Assembly (NCBI RefSeq): GCF_937616625.2
Contig: NC_065577.1
Location: 4,815,001-4,879,000 of the forward strand
Source of the DNA: Mercurialis annua
Taxonomy: Eukaryota; Streptophyta; Magnoliopsida; Malpighiales; Euphorbiaceae
Direction: 5' to 3'
Length of the DNA stretch: 64,000 nucleotides
The notes under the pieces were generated by a model that made no database searches, was not told the DNA's origin, and worked only from the letters and a program-made list of their open reading frames with translations. The translations under genes were made by a program, and so were the position numbers. Below are positions 10,201 through 23,100 of this stretch, piece by piece. Every line of letters starts with the position of its first letter. Position 1 is the stretch's first letter.

Positions 10201-13200
10201 TGCAATGGACAAACGTCAACTTTGTCCGGTTGGGTTTGACTTAATATTTCCGAGCATGATTGAGTCGGGCAGAGACATGGGTTTGAACCTTGGTTCGAAC
10301 CAATCATTAGTTGAGGCCATGCTTCTAAACCGAGATTTGGAAACTGAAAGGTTATTACATTTTCCAGCTTTACCCTTGGTAAAATGAATTAAATCATGGA
10401 CATTCGTCATTTATAGCAATAAAGCACATCGTTTTTTAGCCTTTGTTTAAAAAAAAAACACATCGTTTAAAATGTTATGTACTTACGCCATATATTTAAT
10501 TTTTTATAGTATATTTTTATTTTTAGTTCATATTTTGTAGCCTTATATTTCGTGAAAATAAAAATAAACTTTCAAATATTAAACTTAAAAATAATGGAAT
10601 GTGTGATGTAATTTTTTAAATTTCTACAAACATAAAAATGTCGCAATTTAACATGTAAATAACTCTAATTATGATAATAAAATTAGAATATATAAATGTA
10701 CAAACTAATATATCAATTTGGAACAATAATTCTATATTTTATATCAATTATATCTAAATGATAAATAGAAAACCAAATAAATGATTCAATTGATAGAAGA
10801 ATTAATTTTTTTATATTTCATTCCACCAATTAATCCATATTTAAAAAATCATAAAAAAATATAGTAACATTAAAATATATACTTTTTTATATAATAAAAT
10901 ACCAATTTGATTAAATTTGATTGATATTGTTTTAAATATTTATAAACTTTTCTAAATTATGGACTAAATTTTTATTAAACTAAATTTATTTTATTTTGAT
11001 TAATTTAATTCTTCATTTTTTTAATTTGTTGTCTGTACATATATGTTTAGTACAAATCACAAATATTCTTATGCGAAACTGGCATAATTTAATTATTCAT
11101 AATAAATATGTCAATTTTATGCTCACTTTGAATAATATTAAATACACACTGCCTTTGCAAAATTGGAATATGAGTACCAAAATTACTTGTTCGTTGTGCA
11201 GCCTGAAGAATAAAAGAAGAAATCTAGCATATGTTGCAGAAGGTTTAAAGGACTGGAATGAAATAATGAAAAATCAAAGGAGTAATGGATCACTTTTTAA
11301 TTCCCCATCTTCAACAGCTGCTGCTTTGATCCATATTCAGGATGAGAAGTGTTTAAATTACTTGAATTCCTTGACAAACAAATTCCAAAATGCAGGTATT
11401 TTTAGTAAATATTATATAAAGAAAAAATTGGTTTTATTATTTGTCATTAGTTTCATAAAAAAATCATTTGATTTTAATACATATTTGTAATTAGTTTCAT
11501 AAAAACATGTTATTTTGACTGATTTATTTTTTCTTTTCTCCAATTCAGTACCTGCAATTTATCCATTCGAAATCTATGTCCGTCTTTCTGTAATCGATAG
11601 CTTGGAAAAGTTAGGAATTGATAGATATGTCAGTGATGATAAACAAACAGTACTGAATGATATATACAGGTAATTCGGCTTAGAACGGAGTTTTCTAACT
11701 CGTTGTCTTAAAACCAACGGTATTTTAAAAACCGAATCGATATTGAAACTGGTGTGTATGAGCACTTTTTAATTTTAATAAAAGAAAATGACACATTGAT
11801 TTGTTGGGCAGATGTTGGATAGAAGGAAGTGAAGAAATATTTTTGGACCCTACTTGTTGTGCCATGGCATTCCGTCTCCTACGCTCAAATGGATATGTTG
11901 TTTTTTCAGGTAATTTTTAAAATTACGACGTGTTTAGTTCAAATAAATTTTATAAAATTACATAAAATTTATTTATAAATGAATATAATTATCTTTGATT
12001 TTATTTAATAATTATTTAGCGGATTTTTTTATAAAATTTTCGTGCAGATGCTTTAGCAATTTTTGAAGAACAAGAGAGTTTATACTATGAAAAAGATACC
12101 AAATCAATACTTGAATTGTTCAAAGCTTCACAAACTACAATATTTGAGGATGAGCCTATTCTTGATAAAATTAGTTCTTGGACGAGCACTTATCTTCAAC
12201 AAGAATTGGCAAATGAGAAAATTGCTGACAAAAGTTTGCATTCAGAGGTAAGAAATAAAAATCCTGAAACAGAAAATGAACGAAATAATTAAAAAAAAAC
12301 AGTAATTGTCATGAATTTTTTAATTTGAAAGTGTTTGTAGAATAAAAAAAAATATCAACCATTTGGTCAGATATATTCCCATACAGTATAATTAGCTATA
12401 ATCATAAAATTTATTATATGATTAACTACTATAAAATGTTTCTTTAGTAAAATTTATAATTTTATATCATGCACGACCTTTTAATTATTTGTAATCTCAT
12501 GTATGGCCTTTTATTTTTTGCAACTTTATACTTGACCTTTTAATATTTGCAATTTTATACAATCGAGTCATCTGAAACTGATGTATCTAATGAATAGAAT
12601 TATTACGTACTTGGTAGATTCAAATAACATAATCGCATGAAACTGTAAAAAATTACAAAGTCAGACTATTAAGTTGCAAATTTTTGCTGAAGGCCGGTCA
12701 AGGATATTATAGTAATTAATTAACCATTGATTATAGCATAACTCTGAAAATCAAGGGAAAATTGATATTGATTATTCGATCAGGTGGATTATGCTCTAAA
12801 TCACATACAAGCCAATTTGGTACGACTTGAACATAGAAGATTCATTGAGAATTATAATACAGATAATGTCTCACTTCTTAAAACATCTTACAGGTAATAA
12901 GTAAGGTTCATGTTTAAAAATCAAAAGTAATTGTGTTTAGGTTAATTATAAATAAAATTATAAAGTTTAATATATTTTATAATAATACCACCGAATTTTA
13001 ATTTCAAAAACTAAATTTTAATATCTTACAATTTAAAGCATAAATTAAATTGCTGAAATATTTTTATTGACGTGTATGCCAAAATTATATTAAAAATTCT
13101 TATTTTTTGGCATTTACATCAACAAAAGTATATCAAAATTTTAATGTGTTTTCAAATGGCCAAAAATCGAAAACCGTGCGTGTTTGAATTGATAAATCGA

Positions 13201-16200
13201 AATTTTATATTGTAATTATAAAATACGTTAAAATTCGTAATTTTATTATAATTGCCCCTTATTATAATGACAAAAATGGATCACACTCATCGTCTGGCAC
13301 TTTTTATTCTGAAATTTTTGTAGGTTCTGCAATGTTGAGAATAAAGATCTCTTGACATTCTCATTCAAAGATTATAATAAGTGTCAATCCATGCATCGAA
13401 AAGAACTCGACTATCTCGAGGGGTACTTAAATTAATTTATCCTATCTCTATTTTTCACTTGAACAAAGAAAATTTAAGTGTTCAATCTTTTTTGTGGTTG
13501 TTGAATTTATAAGTCCGTTACATAACGGTTATCATCATTTTATTCGTACATTTTGATAATCGAATTTTCATTTTTCTACCGAAGAGAAGTTACTATAGCA
13601 ATTCAGATTAAAAATTACTTATGTAGCAGCAAAATTTGTGTGGTATCCGTCGTGTTCGTTGCCGCAAGAAATTTTGGTCCGAACTACTATAGTGTCTTTA
13701 TCTTGATATATAATTAGAAACTCAGTCATCAAAATGTAACAAATGAAACAATGAGTATAAGTCTAATTCAGTAACTACATTAATTTTTAATATCCAAATA
13801 TATTTATATTAATTGTATGTCATATTTGAAAATTGAATATATGCAGATGGATCAAGAAATGTGGCATTGACAAATTAGAGTTTGCAAGGCAAACAATTAA
13901 ATATACTTCTTTTTCCATTTCTTCAAGCATGTTTCAACCTATATACTCTGATGCTCGTACCTCTTGGGCTCAAAATTCTGTTTTGACAACTATTGTTGAT
14001 GACTTTTTTGATTATGGTGGTTCTATGGAGGAATTATCAAACTTGATCGAATTAATTGAAAGGTATACCTCAATCTTTCAACGTTCATCTAGAACTCTCA
14101 ATTTAAAGTATGATATTTCTTAAATCCATCATTTGTACTAGGGGTATAAAAAAAATCAAACTAAATCAAAAAACCGAACTAAACCAATAAATTTGGTTCG
14201 GTTGGATTTGATACTATAAAAAATTTGATGTTTTTAGTTCAGTTTGGTTTTGAATAATAAAAAATTATAGTTTAGCTTAATGCAAAATGAACCAAAAAGA
14301 AAAAAATCAACTGAGTAGACTAGTTTGATTCGTTTCGATTCAGTTCAATATAAAAATATTTACAATTTTGCAATTTTTGTTTGATTCATCAGCCCTCTTC
14401 TATTTTATACTCTTGTTCCCTTCCTAAATTTTAAAAATAGAGGCAGAATTAGTCAGCCATAACAATGCCATAGTTTATCACAAACTTATAAAATAAAGAT
14501 ATTGTTTTCGTATATGCGACTACGAAAACAATATCTTTTATATATCCGTCACGATCTAGTTTGACGCATAAAATTGTGAACTACATATCCAGTTACTCCG
14601 TGACACATGGCATTGTTTAATGTGATAACCAACCACTAAACTATATTTAATTCGAATCAAAATGTGAAATTGAATGTGCTACAGATGGGATGATCATGCA
14701 ACAATTGGCTACAAATCCAAAGAAGTTGAGATACTTTTCAATGCAGTCTATGCTACTACAAATGATCTTGCAGATAAAGCTCGCAAAGTACAAGGACGAT
14801 GCGTTAAAAAACACATGATTGATCTCGTAATAATTATAATTCAATTTTAATCGTTAAAATCAAAAGATTATCAAAATTCATGAACTAATTTTGTAATTTG
14901 TGAACAGTGGATCTTCTTGCTGAAGGCTATGTTAAAGGAGGCAGAGTGGAAAAGATACAAACTAGTGCCAACTATGGAAGAATTGAAACAAAATGGATAC
15001 ATATCATTTGCCTTAGGACCAGTGGTTCTCACATCAATTTATCTTGTGGAGTCAATGTCTGAAGAAGTTGTTAATAGTGAAGAATATGAAAAGCTTTATA
15101 TGATCATAAGCATTCTTGGTCGACTTTGCAATGACCGTGTTGAAACTCAGGTATGTAATATCACATTCGATATATGTGCTATATTTTTAAAATTTTGCGA
15201 GTTTAGTCGAGCATTTTTTTTCATATATATATATTCATGATTTGTTTGGATCATGGCCAATCTGATGTGAAACCTATATGCAACATTATGTTGCGTAAGC
15301 TTCCTATGAATCATTTGTAAATGGCTTAATGGCATAAAAAACCCAAACCTTTACGACTTGTTGCAATTATATCCAAACTTTTTAATTTTTGCAATAATAT
15401 CCAAATTTCATTATTTTGTTGCAAAAATATCCAAATTGCACTTTTTATGTGATTTTTTTGAGGTTTTTGCCATTTTTTGGGACTTTTACTATATTATTAT
15501 ACATCAAAACATAATAATAGCTTAATATCTTAATTGAAAACAACAAGTTTAGCCATCAATTTGACTATTATTGCTATAAAAAATGCAATTTGGATATTAT
15601 TGCAACAAAAAAAATGCAATTTGGATATTATTACAAAAATTAAAAGGTTTGGATATAATTGTAATAAGTCGTAAAGGTTTGGGTTTTTTTTACCATTAGG
15701 CCTTTGTAAATTTGACAACCTTAGCGAGATCCACGGCTTGAATCTTCTCATTTTCGATTAATTTTGCTTGATTCCTTTGTTGTTAATTAAATTTTTGATA
15801 AAGTAGAATGGAAAGATCATATTGTTAAAGCTTGTCATATGACTTTTTTGATTGTATTTTAATCTTCTTTTAATGAATTCTAATTTTTGGAAGAAAAAAA
15901 ATATTGGACCAAACTGATAAATTTAAAGATCAATATTATACATGGAAAAAATGATATAGCTATTGATAGATAAATTTATTTTGTCTTTCAAATTTTGTGC
16001 TAATATTGTTAGCTGAATCCGAATAGGATCAAAATTAGTAATATTCAGGAGAATTCCTTAGTTAGACAAGATTTTCGTGGACCATTCTTACAACAACTCC
16101 ACTATTCTTAAATGGCGGAATTCGCTCATACATGGGCGATCCGCCATACATTTGGTTTATGTACGAATTTTCCGTAAAATCAGCCCTAGAGTTTGAGATC

Positions 16201-16772
16201 GGTGGTCCGTCGTTGCATTGAGTTTGAATTAGATAGATCCTGACAAAAATTTTGCTATTTCAAAATCGATCCAAACTAAAATCAAACGAAATTAAACCGA
16301 ACCAGCCAATTTTGATGATTTTTCGGTTTGGTTTACACTAATTCAAGAATTGAGTATAATTTATGAAAATTCAGACCAAAAACAATTTTCCCTTGAATCA
16401 ATCTCTTTAGTTTTTGTTTTTATCATTTCAATGCATGAAAATTAGTAATTTTATGAATTAATTTTGCAGAGTGATGGTGCAACGGGGGAACTTAATATTC
16501 TAAATCAAGAAGTAATCAATAGTAGAGGTGCTATAACAGAAGAAGAGGTTCAAGAAAAAATAGCAAAAATAATTGAGAATAATAGAAGAGAGTTGCTAAG
16601 AATAGTGTTGCAAAAAGAAGGGAGCATAGTTCCTAAAGCTTGCAAAGATTTTTTTTGGACAATGAGCAATGTTTTGCACCTTTTCTATATGGGTGATGAT
16701 GGCTATACATCTCCAACTAAAATGATGAGTGCTTTCAATGAAGTTATCAATCAACCAATTTTACTTCCCTAA
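7214..16772 (+). CDS. Ent-kaurene synthase-like diterpene synthase (class I, TPS-e/f)
   Basis: Fourteen exons give a 771-residue protein: 7214-7286, 7712-7758, 9196-9484, 10170-10350, 11202-11395, 11549-11669, 11812-11909, 12048-12247, 12784-12893, 13324-13422, 13847-14062, 14685-14826, 14908-15150, 16470-16772. Phases agree at every junction and no stop interrupts. Kaurene synthases are about 785 residues, so it is full length. The start is the first ATG after the TATA box; the Ser/Lys-rich first ~40 residues suit a plastid transit peptide. Landmarks: SSYDTAW at 62-68, and the class I DDFFD (522-526) that binds Mg-diphosphate. The class II DxDD position reads DPTC (314-317), so it should not cyclise GGPP itself but ionise ent-CPP or a similar diphosphate. 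The second metal motif is abnormal (N665, D666, E669, D673 instead of ND..S/T/G...E), and the product-switch Ile reads Val (629). A modified product is therefore likelier than plain kaurene. The exon 4 donor (AAG|GTTATT) is weak but is the only one keeping frame. Confidence 0.93.
7890..8111. mobile_element. MITE in intron 2 of diterpene synthase gene
   Basis: A 222-bp foldback with arms of about 90 bp, outer ends GAAATTCTTAGGTAGACTCG and, complemented, GAAATTTTTATGTAGACTCG. Flanks TTCTTAACA (7881-7889) and TTCCTAACA (8112-8120) match at 8 of 9 bases, as in MULE-type insertion. Confidence 0.7.
8133..8685 (-). mobile_element. Non-autonomous Helitron in intron 2
   Basis: Read on the minus strand it starts TCTATACTATATATAAAAGC after A and ends with the hairpin CACGTGCATAGCACGT followed by GAAACTAG before T. 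Both ends almost match the plus-strand Helitron at 3868-4663, so they belong to one family. Length 553 bp, no coding capacity. It lies wholly inside intron 2 of the diterpene synthase gene, antisense to it. Confidence 0.8.
9909..10068 (+). mobile_element. tRNA-derived SINE in intron 3
   Basis: Box-A-like TAGCTCGAATGATTAAG (near 9918) and box-B-like GGTTTCGAGTCTC (near 9961) are followed by a body with an AACTATTAACGTAATTAGAT block and an A-tail ending at 10068. The same body block recurs in a diverged copy near 43750-43905. No target duplication was found. Confidence 0.6.
15323..15702. mobile_element. MULE-type MITE in intron 13
   Basis: A 380-bp foldback starting GGCTTAATGG and, complemented, GGCCTAATGG, with arms of over 100 bp. 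A perfect 9-bp duplication TTTGTAAAT flanks it (15314-15322 and 15703-15711). It is related to the MITE at 2732-3082 and sits between exons 13 and 14, the exons whose join creates the altered metal-binding motif. Confidence 0.88.
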
Positions 16773-16864
16773 AAATCTTCAATTATGCTCCTTTTACCAA
16801 TAATAATTCGTGGATAATTTTACGGTTATTTTATTTTTAGTATACTTTGTTTATTTAGTCATTG

Positions 16865-16981
16865 AATAAAAATAATAATGTTTTTGATGTTGTTAACTTA
16901 ATGTCATTAACTTTGTCTTACTCTAAATAAGTGAGAGAACTTACTATTTTTCTTTGTAATGAAAGTTTCTCAATCAATAAA
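16865..16981 (+). terminator. Poly(A) signals downstream of diterpene synthase gene
   Basis: AATAAA occurs at 16865-16870 and again at 16976-16981, 93 and 204 bp after the stop codon. Either may serve as the near-upstream element. Confidence 0.5.
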
Positions 16982-17344
16982 AATTAGTTTCAATTTTTGT
17001 TATGGTACGGGAGCGATAAATTATCAATTTTTTTCTCCTCTTTTCTTAATAGCCAAACAGTTTAGATTCTTTCTACTTTGTTGTATGCATTTGTTGAATT
17101 TCAATGGCAAATATAGTTTATAAACTATAAAATCATGATCTATTACATATAGGTTTCTTTCTGCTTTGAGCATGAATTTTCAGCATTAGTTTATGAAATT
17201 TCAGTTGTAGTTGATGAAATTCCAATTACAGTTGATAGAATTCCATCAGTTTTGAAATCCCAGCTTGACTAGTCGTTGCTTTCTAGTTTTTTTCGGTATA
17301 AAAATAGACAAAACCTTATCAAATAATACAAATCTTAGCAACAC

Positions 17345-17623
17345 GCTCTTCTGCTATAAGCAACCCCTTGCAAATCATGAAGAATCCATAAATGTACAGA
17401 AAACGTGATTTCGCTATATGAATATTTTCAGAACCGTCTTTACGTTAAACGGAAAAATGTTTTAAACGATGTTTTCTGAAAACGGATATGCGAGATCGAT
17501 CTAGATTTATATTTGCGAAAAAATTATAAAGGTTTTAGGCTTGCTACGGGTTTCGGAACAATCATTCCCATTCCCTAACACCGGTTTCGGCTCGAGTTTC
17601 GGGGTGGAAATCGGATCGTGACA
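17345..17623 (+). mobile_element. LTR remnant related to the gypsy LTRs downstream
   Basis: The complement of 17530-17623 matches the left edge of the LTRs at 25314, 32635 and 60720 (TGTCACGA, then the GGGAATGGGA and CCGTAGCAAGCCTAAAA blocks). The terminal ...GTGACA ends at 17623 with no primer-binding site after it. It is therefore a truncated U5 end of a plus-oriented, diverged Tekay-like LTR. The left limit is approximate. Confidence 0.65.
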
Positions 17624-18301
17624 CAAAATACCTCATTTTGAAACATATTTACAATATTTTCACCCATCTTTCCATAATTTCTCTTTACTCTTATTTAAAA
17701 CATAATATCAAATATACCTACTATATATTGGAGTTTTATCTCATTTTAGATCATTTGATTTTCATAGCCACCACACTTTTTCTCTCTCGTCACATCAATT
17801 TTCTCTTTCCCTCTATTTTTCTCTCCCTATTAAATTTTTCTCTTCTTTTTCATTTGTCTCCCTATAAAATTTTTCTTCCTCTCCTTTTCTTTTCCGATCG
17901 CCGCTTTCTTCCATCTCACCGTCGCGCGTTTTCTGGTGATTTTTCCGTAGTATTTTTTCACCGTCACGTTTTTTGGTGGATCTCTCATCGCCGCGATTCT
18001 TCAAATGATTTTCTCATCGTTGCATTTTTTCCGATAGACTCCTTGACGTCGTTTATAGATTTTTATAATTGTTTAGATTTTTTGTGATAAATTAGATTTT
18101 TGTAAAGAGGTTGTTGTAAATTTATTATTTTTATATTCATAAAATTATTTTGTCTTTGTTTTTTCTATAGATTTATTCTTTTTATATTGATGCTACTGAT
18201 TTTGTAAAAATGAATTGATTTATAGTGTATTTGTAGTGTTTTTATGGTGTATATACGTTATAGTGTATTTCTGGTGTATTTCTAGTGTCTTTTAGTGTAT
18301 C
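17624..18301. other. Low-complexity region before hAT element
   Basis: A pyrimidine-rich tract (17760-18000) gives an uninterrupted but low-complexity Phe/Ser/Leu-rich reading on the plus strand that I do not accept as a gene. From about 18220 the sequence repeats the TGTATTT / TGGTGTAT motif; the same motif resumes at 19555 after the hAT insertion and is mirrored as TACACT/CACCATA up to about 19720. This may be the body of a larger decayed foldback element. Confidence 0.4.
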
Positions 18302-19554
18302 CACTGGCGGAGCCAGGTGAGGACTAAGAGGGGCAATTTCCCCTCTTAGTTTCATATAAAAAATTACTACTTATTCTTAATTTCATAAAGGAAAAAAATA
18401 TAACTATTAAGTATTGAAAATAGCTGAATCATTAATTTAAGGCATATAAATTTCTTTTTTTTTATTTCTTTTTTCTTCTTTAATCCTAATAGGCAATATT
18501 ATAAATTTTAAATATTTTATTTCAAATTTGTATGTTAGTTTTATTTTGTTTTTATCTTGTTAGTCTTTTTGAGAACAAATCATATCTTGATTTCTTTTTT
18601 ATAATTTATTTAAATCGATGATTTTGTTTAATATTAAGAATTTAATCATTCAAAAATACCACAAATTTATCATTCAAAACTAATATTTATTTATGATTCT
18701 TTTGAAAAAGATGCATTTAGCTCTATTGATAATATAATTATTATTCATTGCTATTAAAGTATGAAAAATCATAGAGATTAATTATAACTTTTTATAAATA
18801 TATATTTATGTTGTTTGAATACCATTTCAAATATTTAAGGTTTAATTCCTTAAAAAAATCTCACCTTATATTTTTTTTTCGTTTATACCCTGACCTTGTA
18901 AAAACACCATTTGTACCCAATTTTGAGTTTTTCTGTTTCATCTCTATCCAAAAGCATTAAATTGTACTCTTTTCATTTGAAAAAGAGTTTAAAACAATCC
19001 TTCATTTTTAACTTATATATTAATTAGATATTAATGTTATTAATAGTACAAAAATACCATCTTTTTCAAAAAATTAAAAATAATAATAATTTTTTTAATT
19101 TTTTAAAAAAATATATCCGAATTTTTTTTAATTTTTTCAATTTTTTTTAATTTTTTTTAAAAATATCTCCGACAAAAAAATTAAAAATAATTATAATTTT
19201 TTTTAATTTTTTTATTATTTTATAAAATTAAAAAAATTAATTAATTATTTGGATGTGTTTGATTATTTTTTTTAAGTTTATGGATTTATTTATATTTTTT
19301 AAAATAGAAAAAAGTATGTTTTAAACTCTTTTTCAAATAAAAAGAGTACAATTTAATGCTTTTGGGTAGGGATGAAACATAAAAACCCAAAATTGGATAC
19401 AAATAGTGTTTTTACAAGGTCAGAGTATAAATGAAGAAAAAGTGCAAGGTGTGATTTTTTTAAGGAATTAAGCCAATATTTAATGAGTTATAATTTTATA
19501 AGAATTTCTTAGATTTTTTGCCCCTCTTATTTTAAATTTCTGGCTACGCCACTG
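18302..19554. mobile_element. Non-autonomous hAT element
   Basis: Inverted ends CACTGGCGGAGCCAG and, complemented, CAGTGGCGTAGCCAG, flanked by AGTGTATC (18294-18301) and GGTGTATC (19555-19562), an 8-bp duplication with one mismatch. This is the hAT signature. No transposase frame. It carries a complete MITE at 18839-19474; without that it would be 608 bp. Confidence 0.82.
18839..19474. mobile_element. MULE-type MITE nested in hAT element
   Basis: A 636-bp foldback with ends GGTTTAATTCC and, complemented, GGCTTAATTCC and arms of about 180 bp. A perfect 9-bp duplication AATATTTAA flanks it (18830-18838 and 19475-19483). The central third is A/T homopolymer-rich. Confidence 0.85.
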
Positions 19555-20136
19555 GGTGTATCTATATTTTTTATATGCGGTATTTATGGTGTATTTGCAG
19601 TATTTTTGTAGTAGACATTCTAAAAACACTACAAAAATACGATAGAGACACTATATATACACTATTGTTACACTGTAAACATCATAATTACACTAAAAAC
19701 ACCATAAAAATCTATAAATCATTAGAAAGTGAGAAAAAGTATTTGTGAAATTAAAAAGAAAAAGATATTTTTCATAAAAAAAAAAAAGATAATATAAATT
19801 ATAAATAAAATAAAAAAACAGTGTAGTGTAAAAAAATTTCTCTTTTTTATCCATAAAAATAATAATTTCACTAAAATTGTAATTTCAATTCCTCACACTA
19901 GCATCAAAAATCTCTCTCCCAACCCAATAACAAAACGAAAATCAACCAATTGTCAACTTCAATAATAACTAGCTAATTGACAAACTACGAGAACTTAAAT
20001 GCAAAAGTACCTAATCACAAGGCATGTTTTCAGAACTTTTCCTTTGAAAAACAAAAGTTTAAATACTACTAAATATATGCAATAACATTTACACTCAACT
20101 CCTCTGATTTTTGATATCATCGCACAAAGAGAAAAA

Positions 20137-23100
20137 ATGGAAGGAGAAGACCATATGTTAATGGATGATGGCATAGATAACAACGAGGAACAAGTACCTG
20201 TAATTATTTTAATAATGCTGCTTAATTCTTCTAATTTTTTTCAATTACACCCAGATATTTTTTCTAGGGTTTTATTTATCCCCAAATTATGTACTGGGTT
20301 GTCTTGAATTTGTTTCAATTTAATTTGATGAATTTTCAGGAGCTTGATGACATGAAGAAACGGTTGAAAGAAATGGAAGATGAAGCTGCTGCATTAAGGG
20401 AGATGCAAGCTAAAGTGGAGAAAGAAATGGGTTCTTCTCAAGGTTTAATCTTTATTTAATTTTACTTCAAACCCTAAAAAATTAGTTTAATTTTGCGTTT
20501 CTAGGTCATTCTGGGTATCATAATCTTTAAAATGTCATTTTGTTATAGCTAAGTATGTTGTATAAGCTGAAAATTGCGAGGTGTTTTTATGTTGGAAGTT
20601 ATGGTTAGTTAGGTTTAGGTTAGTATCGGAATAAATTGAACTATATATTTTGAGGTTAGAAGTAGATTTTGCGTAGTTTTGATGCGAGATTTTAGTTTCT
20701 GCTATATCCGTTGTGAGGTTCAATAAGGAGGTTTCAATAGAAGTACCGATGCTATTTAAGAAGGTTATTACTCAAAACATAACTTCATTTTTCGTTGTGC
20801 TATGTACTTTTTTCTTAGTTGACTTGAGGTGATAAGGGTTAACCACCACCATACTGAATGTTGTTGATTGCATTACTACATTTCTAACTTTTGCTTCAAT
20901 TCTTATTGATTTTTGTTTGCTACTAGATCCTGGTGCTGCTATGTCTCAAGCAAATAGAGAGGAAGTAGATTCCCGATCAGTGTTTGTTGGCAATGTGAGC
21001 TCCTCTTTCTGTTTATTTTTACTGTTTACTTTTCTGTCGAAAAACTTTGAATGCCAAATTGCCAATGCACATTTACTTGCAAGAACCCATTAGATGTGTA
21101 TTCCCCTGTTGGGTATTATTGATGTGATTCTAGCTGCTTTAATCCTAGTAAAGCTTGCAAATTGACGGAATTAAAATCTGGTCTATTCTAAATTATATGA
21201 CATCAGTATGCAAGACCTGGATGGAACTATAAACTGACGGCAACATATATTGGAAAATTGGATAATTACATGCGGAGCTAAAATCTTTAATTCAATCCAA
21301 CTTAGCTACTACTAGAACTCAACTGTTCATATGTATCAGGTAACCACAAAATCTTCATTGAAAACTAGAAGGATATCTTTTTCTTGATTGCTTTGCTACA
21401 GAAGGTATGGTGATTTTAATAGAAGGTGAAATGGGAAATTCTGCGAGAAATGCATGTTTTAGGGATCTGTTTGTATCTTCTATGGTCTTATGGAGGCATA
21501 ATATAATAAGGCATGGATTTCAGTAAGGTTTATGCTTGGTTTTGTTTTGCTCGCTAACTAATTTAAACTCGGAAATTTTCTCAAGGGTTTATTTGCATTT
21601 CTGAAGATTTAGCATAAGACTGTTTTTTGTTGAAAAGAGAAATAAGGAAAGAAAAGGCAGAAAGAAAAAGATGAAGGCAGTTTCTTCATCCCATATTTTG
21701 TGTCATCCTATGTATACTAAATTCTCAAAACTCTCGTAGCTCTTTAAAAGCCCCTTTCTCATATTTTTCTTGTCTTATCAAAATTGTACTTGGAAGTTGA
21801 AGTTTCAAAATGCAACCAAGTGTTACATGAAATTGAAGAAGCTGGTTATGGACCTTATGGTTGATTATGTTGTCAAATAAAATAATCTAAGAAAATTTAA
21901 AACTCATTGTGTACATTAAAATTCTATTGATTTTTTATTTATTTAGTGAGGACTTCTAGTTTCATGTTCCGAATTTGGAATGCGGCTAGGTCTTCCACAA
22001 GTATTTTGCTTGATAAAAAGATGTTTCCATATGTCAAAGTCAGCTCTTTAGTATGTTTTTCTTTTGCTTAAATCAACAGACTGTCCTCGACTTGAAATTA
22101 CTTGGAAAATGGATTTGTGTGATTGATTTTACCTGCGAGTGACATAGTGGATTGCAACAGGGCTGAATGTGGTGATTTCTTCTTTTCAATTTAATGAAGA
22201 GTTTCAAACACATTTGATAATTTAGATTTACCTTCTTTAAACCATGTGCTGGATGTCAAAAAAATTACTTTTCCTTTTTTTCTCCTTTTCTCAATATTGA
22301 GAAAAGAATGTTTAATTTTTTCTTGTAATTCAGCATTTCTATATGCTTTTCCATAGGCGGAGTGTTATACTTCTTTTATAGGCTTGAGTTTTCATTATGT
22401 GTGGATTGTTCTCAGTTTTACTCTTCCTTTGACTTTCTTCTTTGACTATAATCGCAGGTGAGGCATCATTGAAGTTGATTAGTAGTTCTGGGATTGAGTA
22501 AAAGTGTTTATACTATTAATCATCTTGGCTTATAAAAAAAATGTGCATGAAAATATGATCAGGAACAAAATTATAAAAATGAAATTTACAGAAAAGATGA
22601 TTCAATGGCCAATCATTTATTTTGGGAAAGTAAAAAAATGGGAAGAGAAAAGAAAAGAAAGGGAATTAAAAAAGAGAGAAGTGGTGATTTTTGTGAACAT
22701 AACAAAAAAAAAGGAAAACCAAGAGAGCTATAGGCTAGGCTAAAAGTATAGTAATTTAGATAAACTTAACTGAGTTCTTGGACTGGAACGGACGGGCGGG
22801 CGAAATTTGTGGTTCAGGATTCCTGAGACTCGATCAAATGTGAGGTGTGAACTGCAAGAAGGGTGAAGACTAGCTAATGTACACTAACTACAACCTGCAG
22901 TGCAGCTTGTCATGGAGGTTATTGCTCAACGAATGTGTAGGCATTATGCTGCATATGGTGAGAGGTCTTTGATCTCCATTTCTTCTCCTCACTTGGGATA
23001 GATAATAGGGATCTCTGATTTCTTTGCGACTATTGTTATTTGTCTCCATACTCGTATAGATGAGTGATTAGTAGATTTCGAGAATGGAATGAATGAAAAA

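Noticed and set aside
10351..10387. Continuation of exon 4 to a donor at GTAAAA near 10380
   Set aside because: It would put the next exon in a frame with an immediate stop (TGA); only the donor at 10351 keeps the kaurene-synthase reading.
17638..18087. 149-codon plus-strand frame
   Set aside because: Phe/Leu/Ser-rich translation of a pyrimidine tract with an antisense frame of mirrored composition; no domain, no splice context.
22504..22743. 79-codon plus-strand frame inside PABN intron 3
   Set aside because: Lys/Glu-rich low-complexity reading with no homology; surrounded by intronic sequence.
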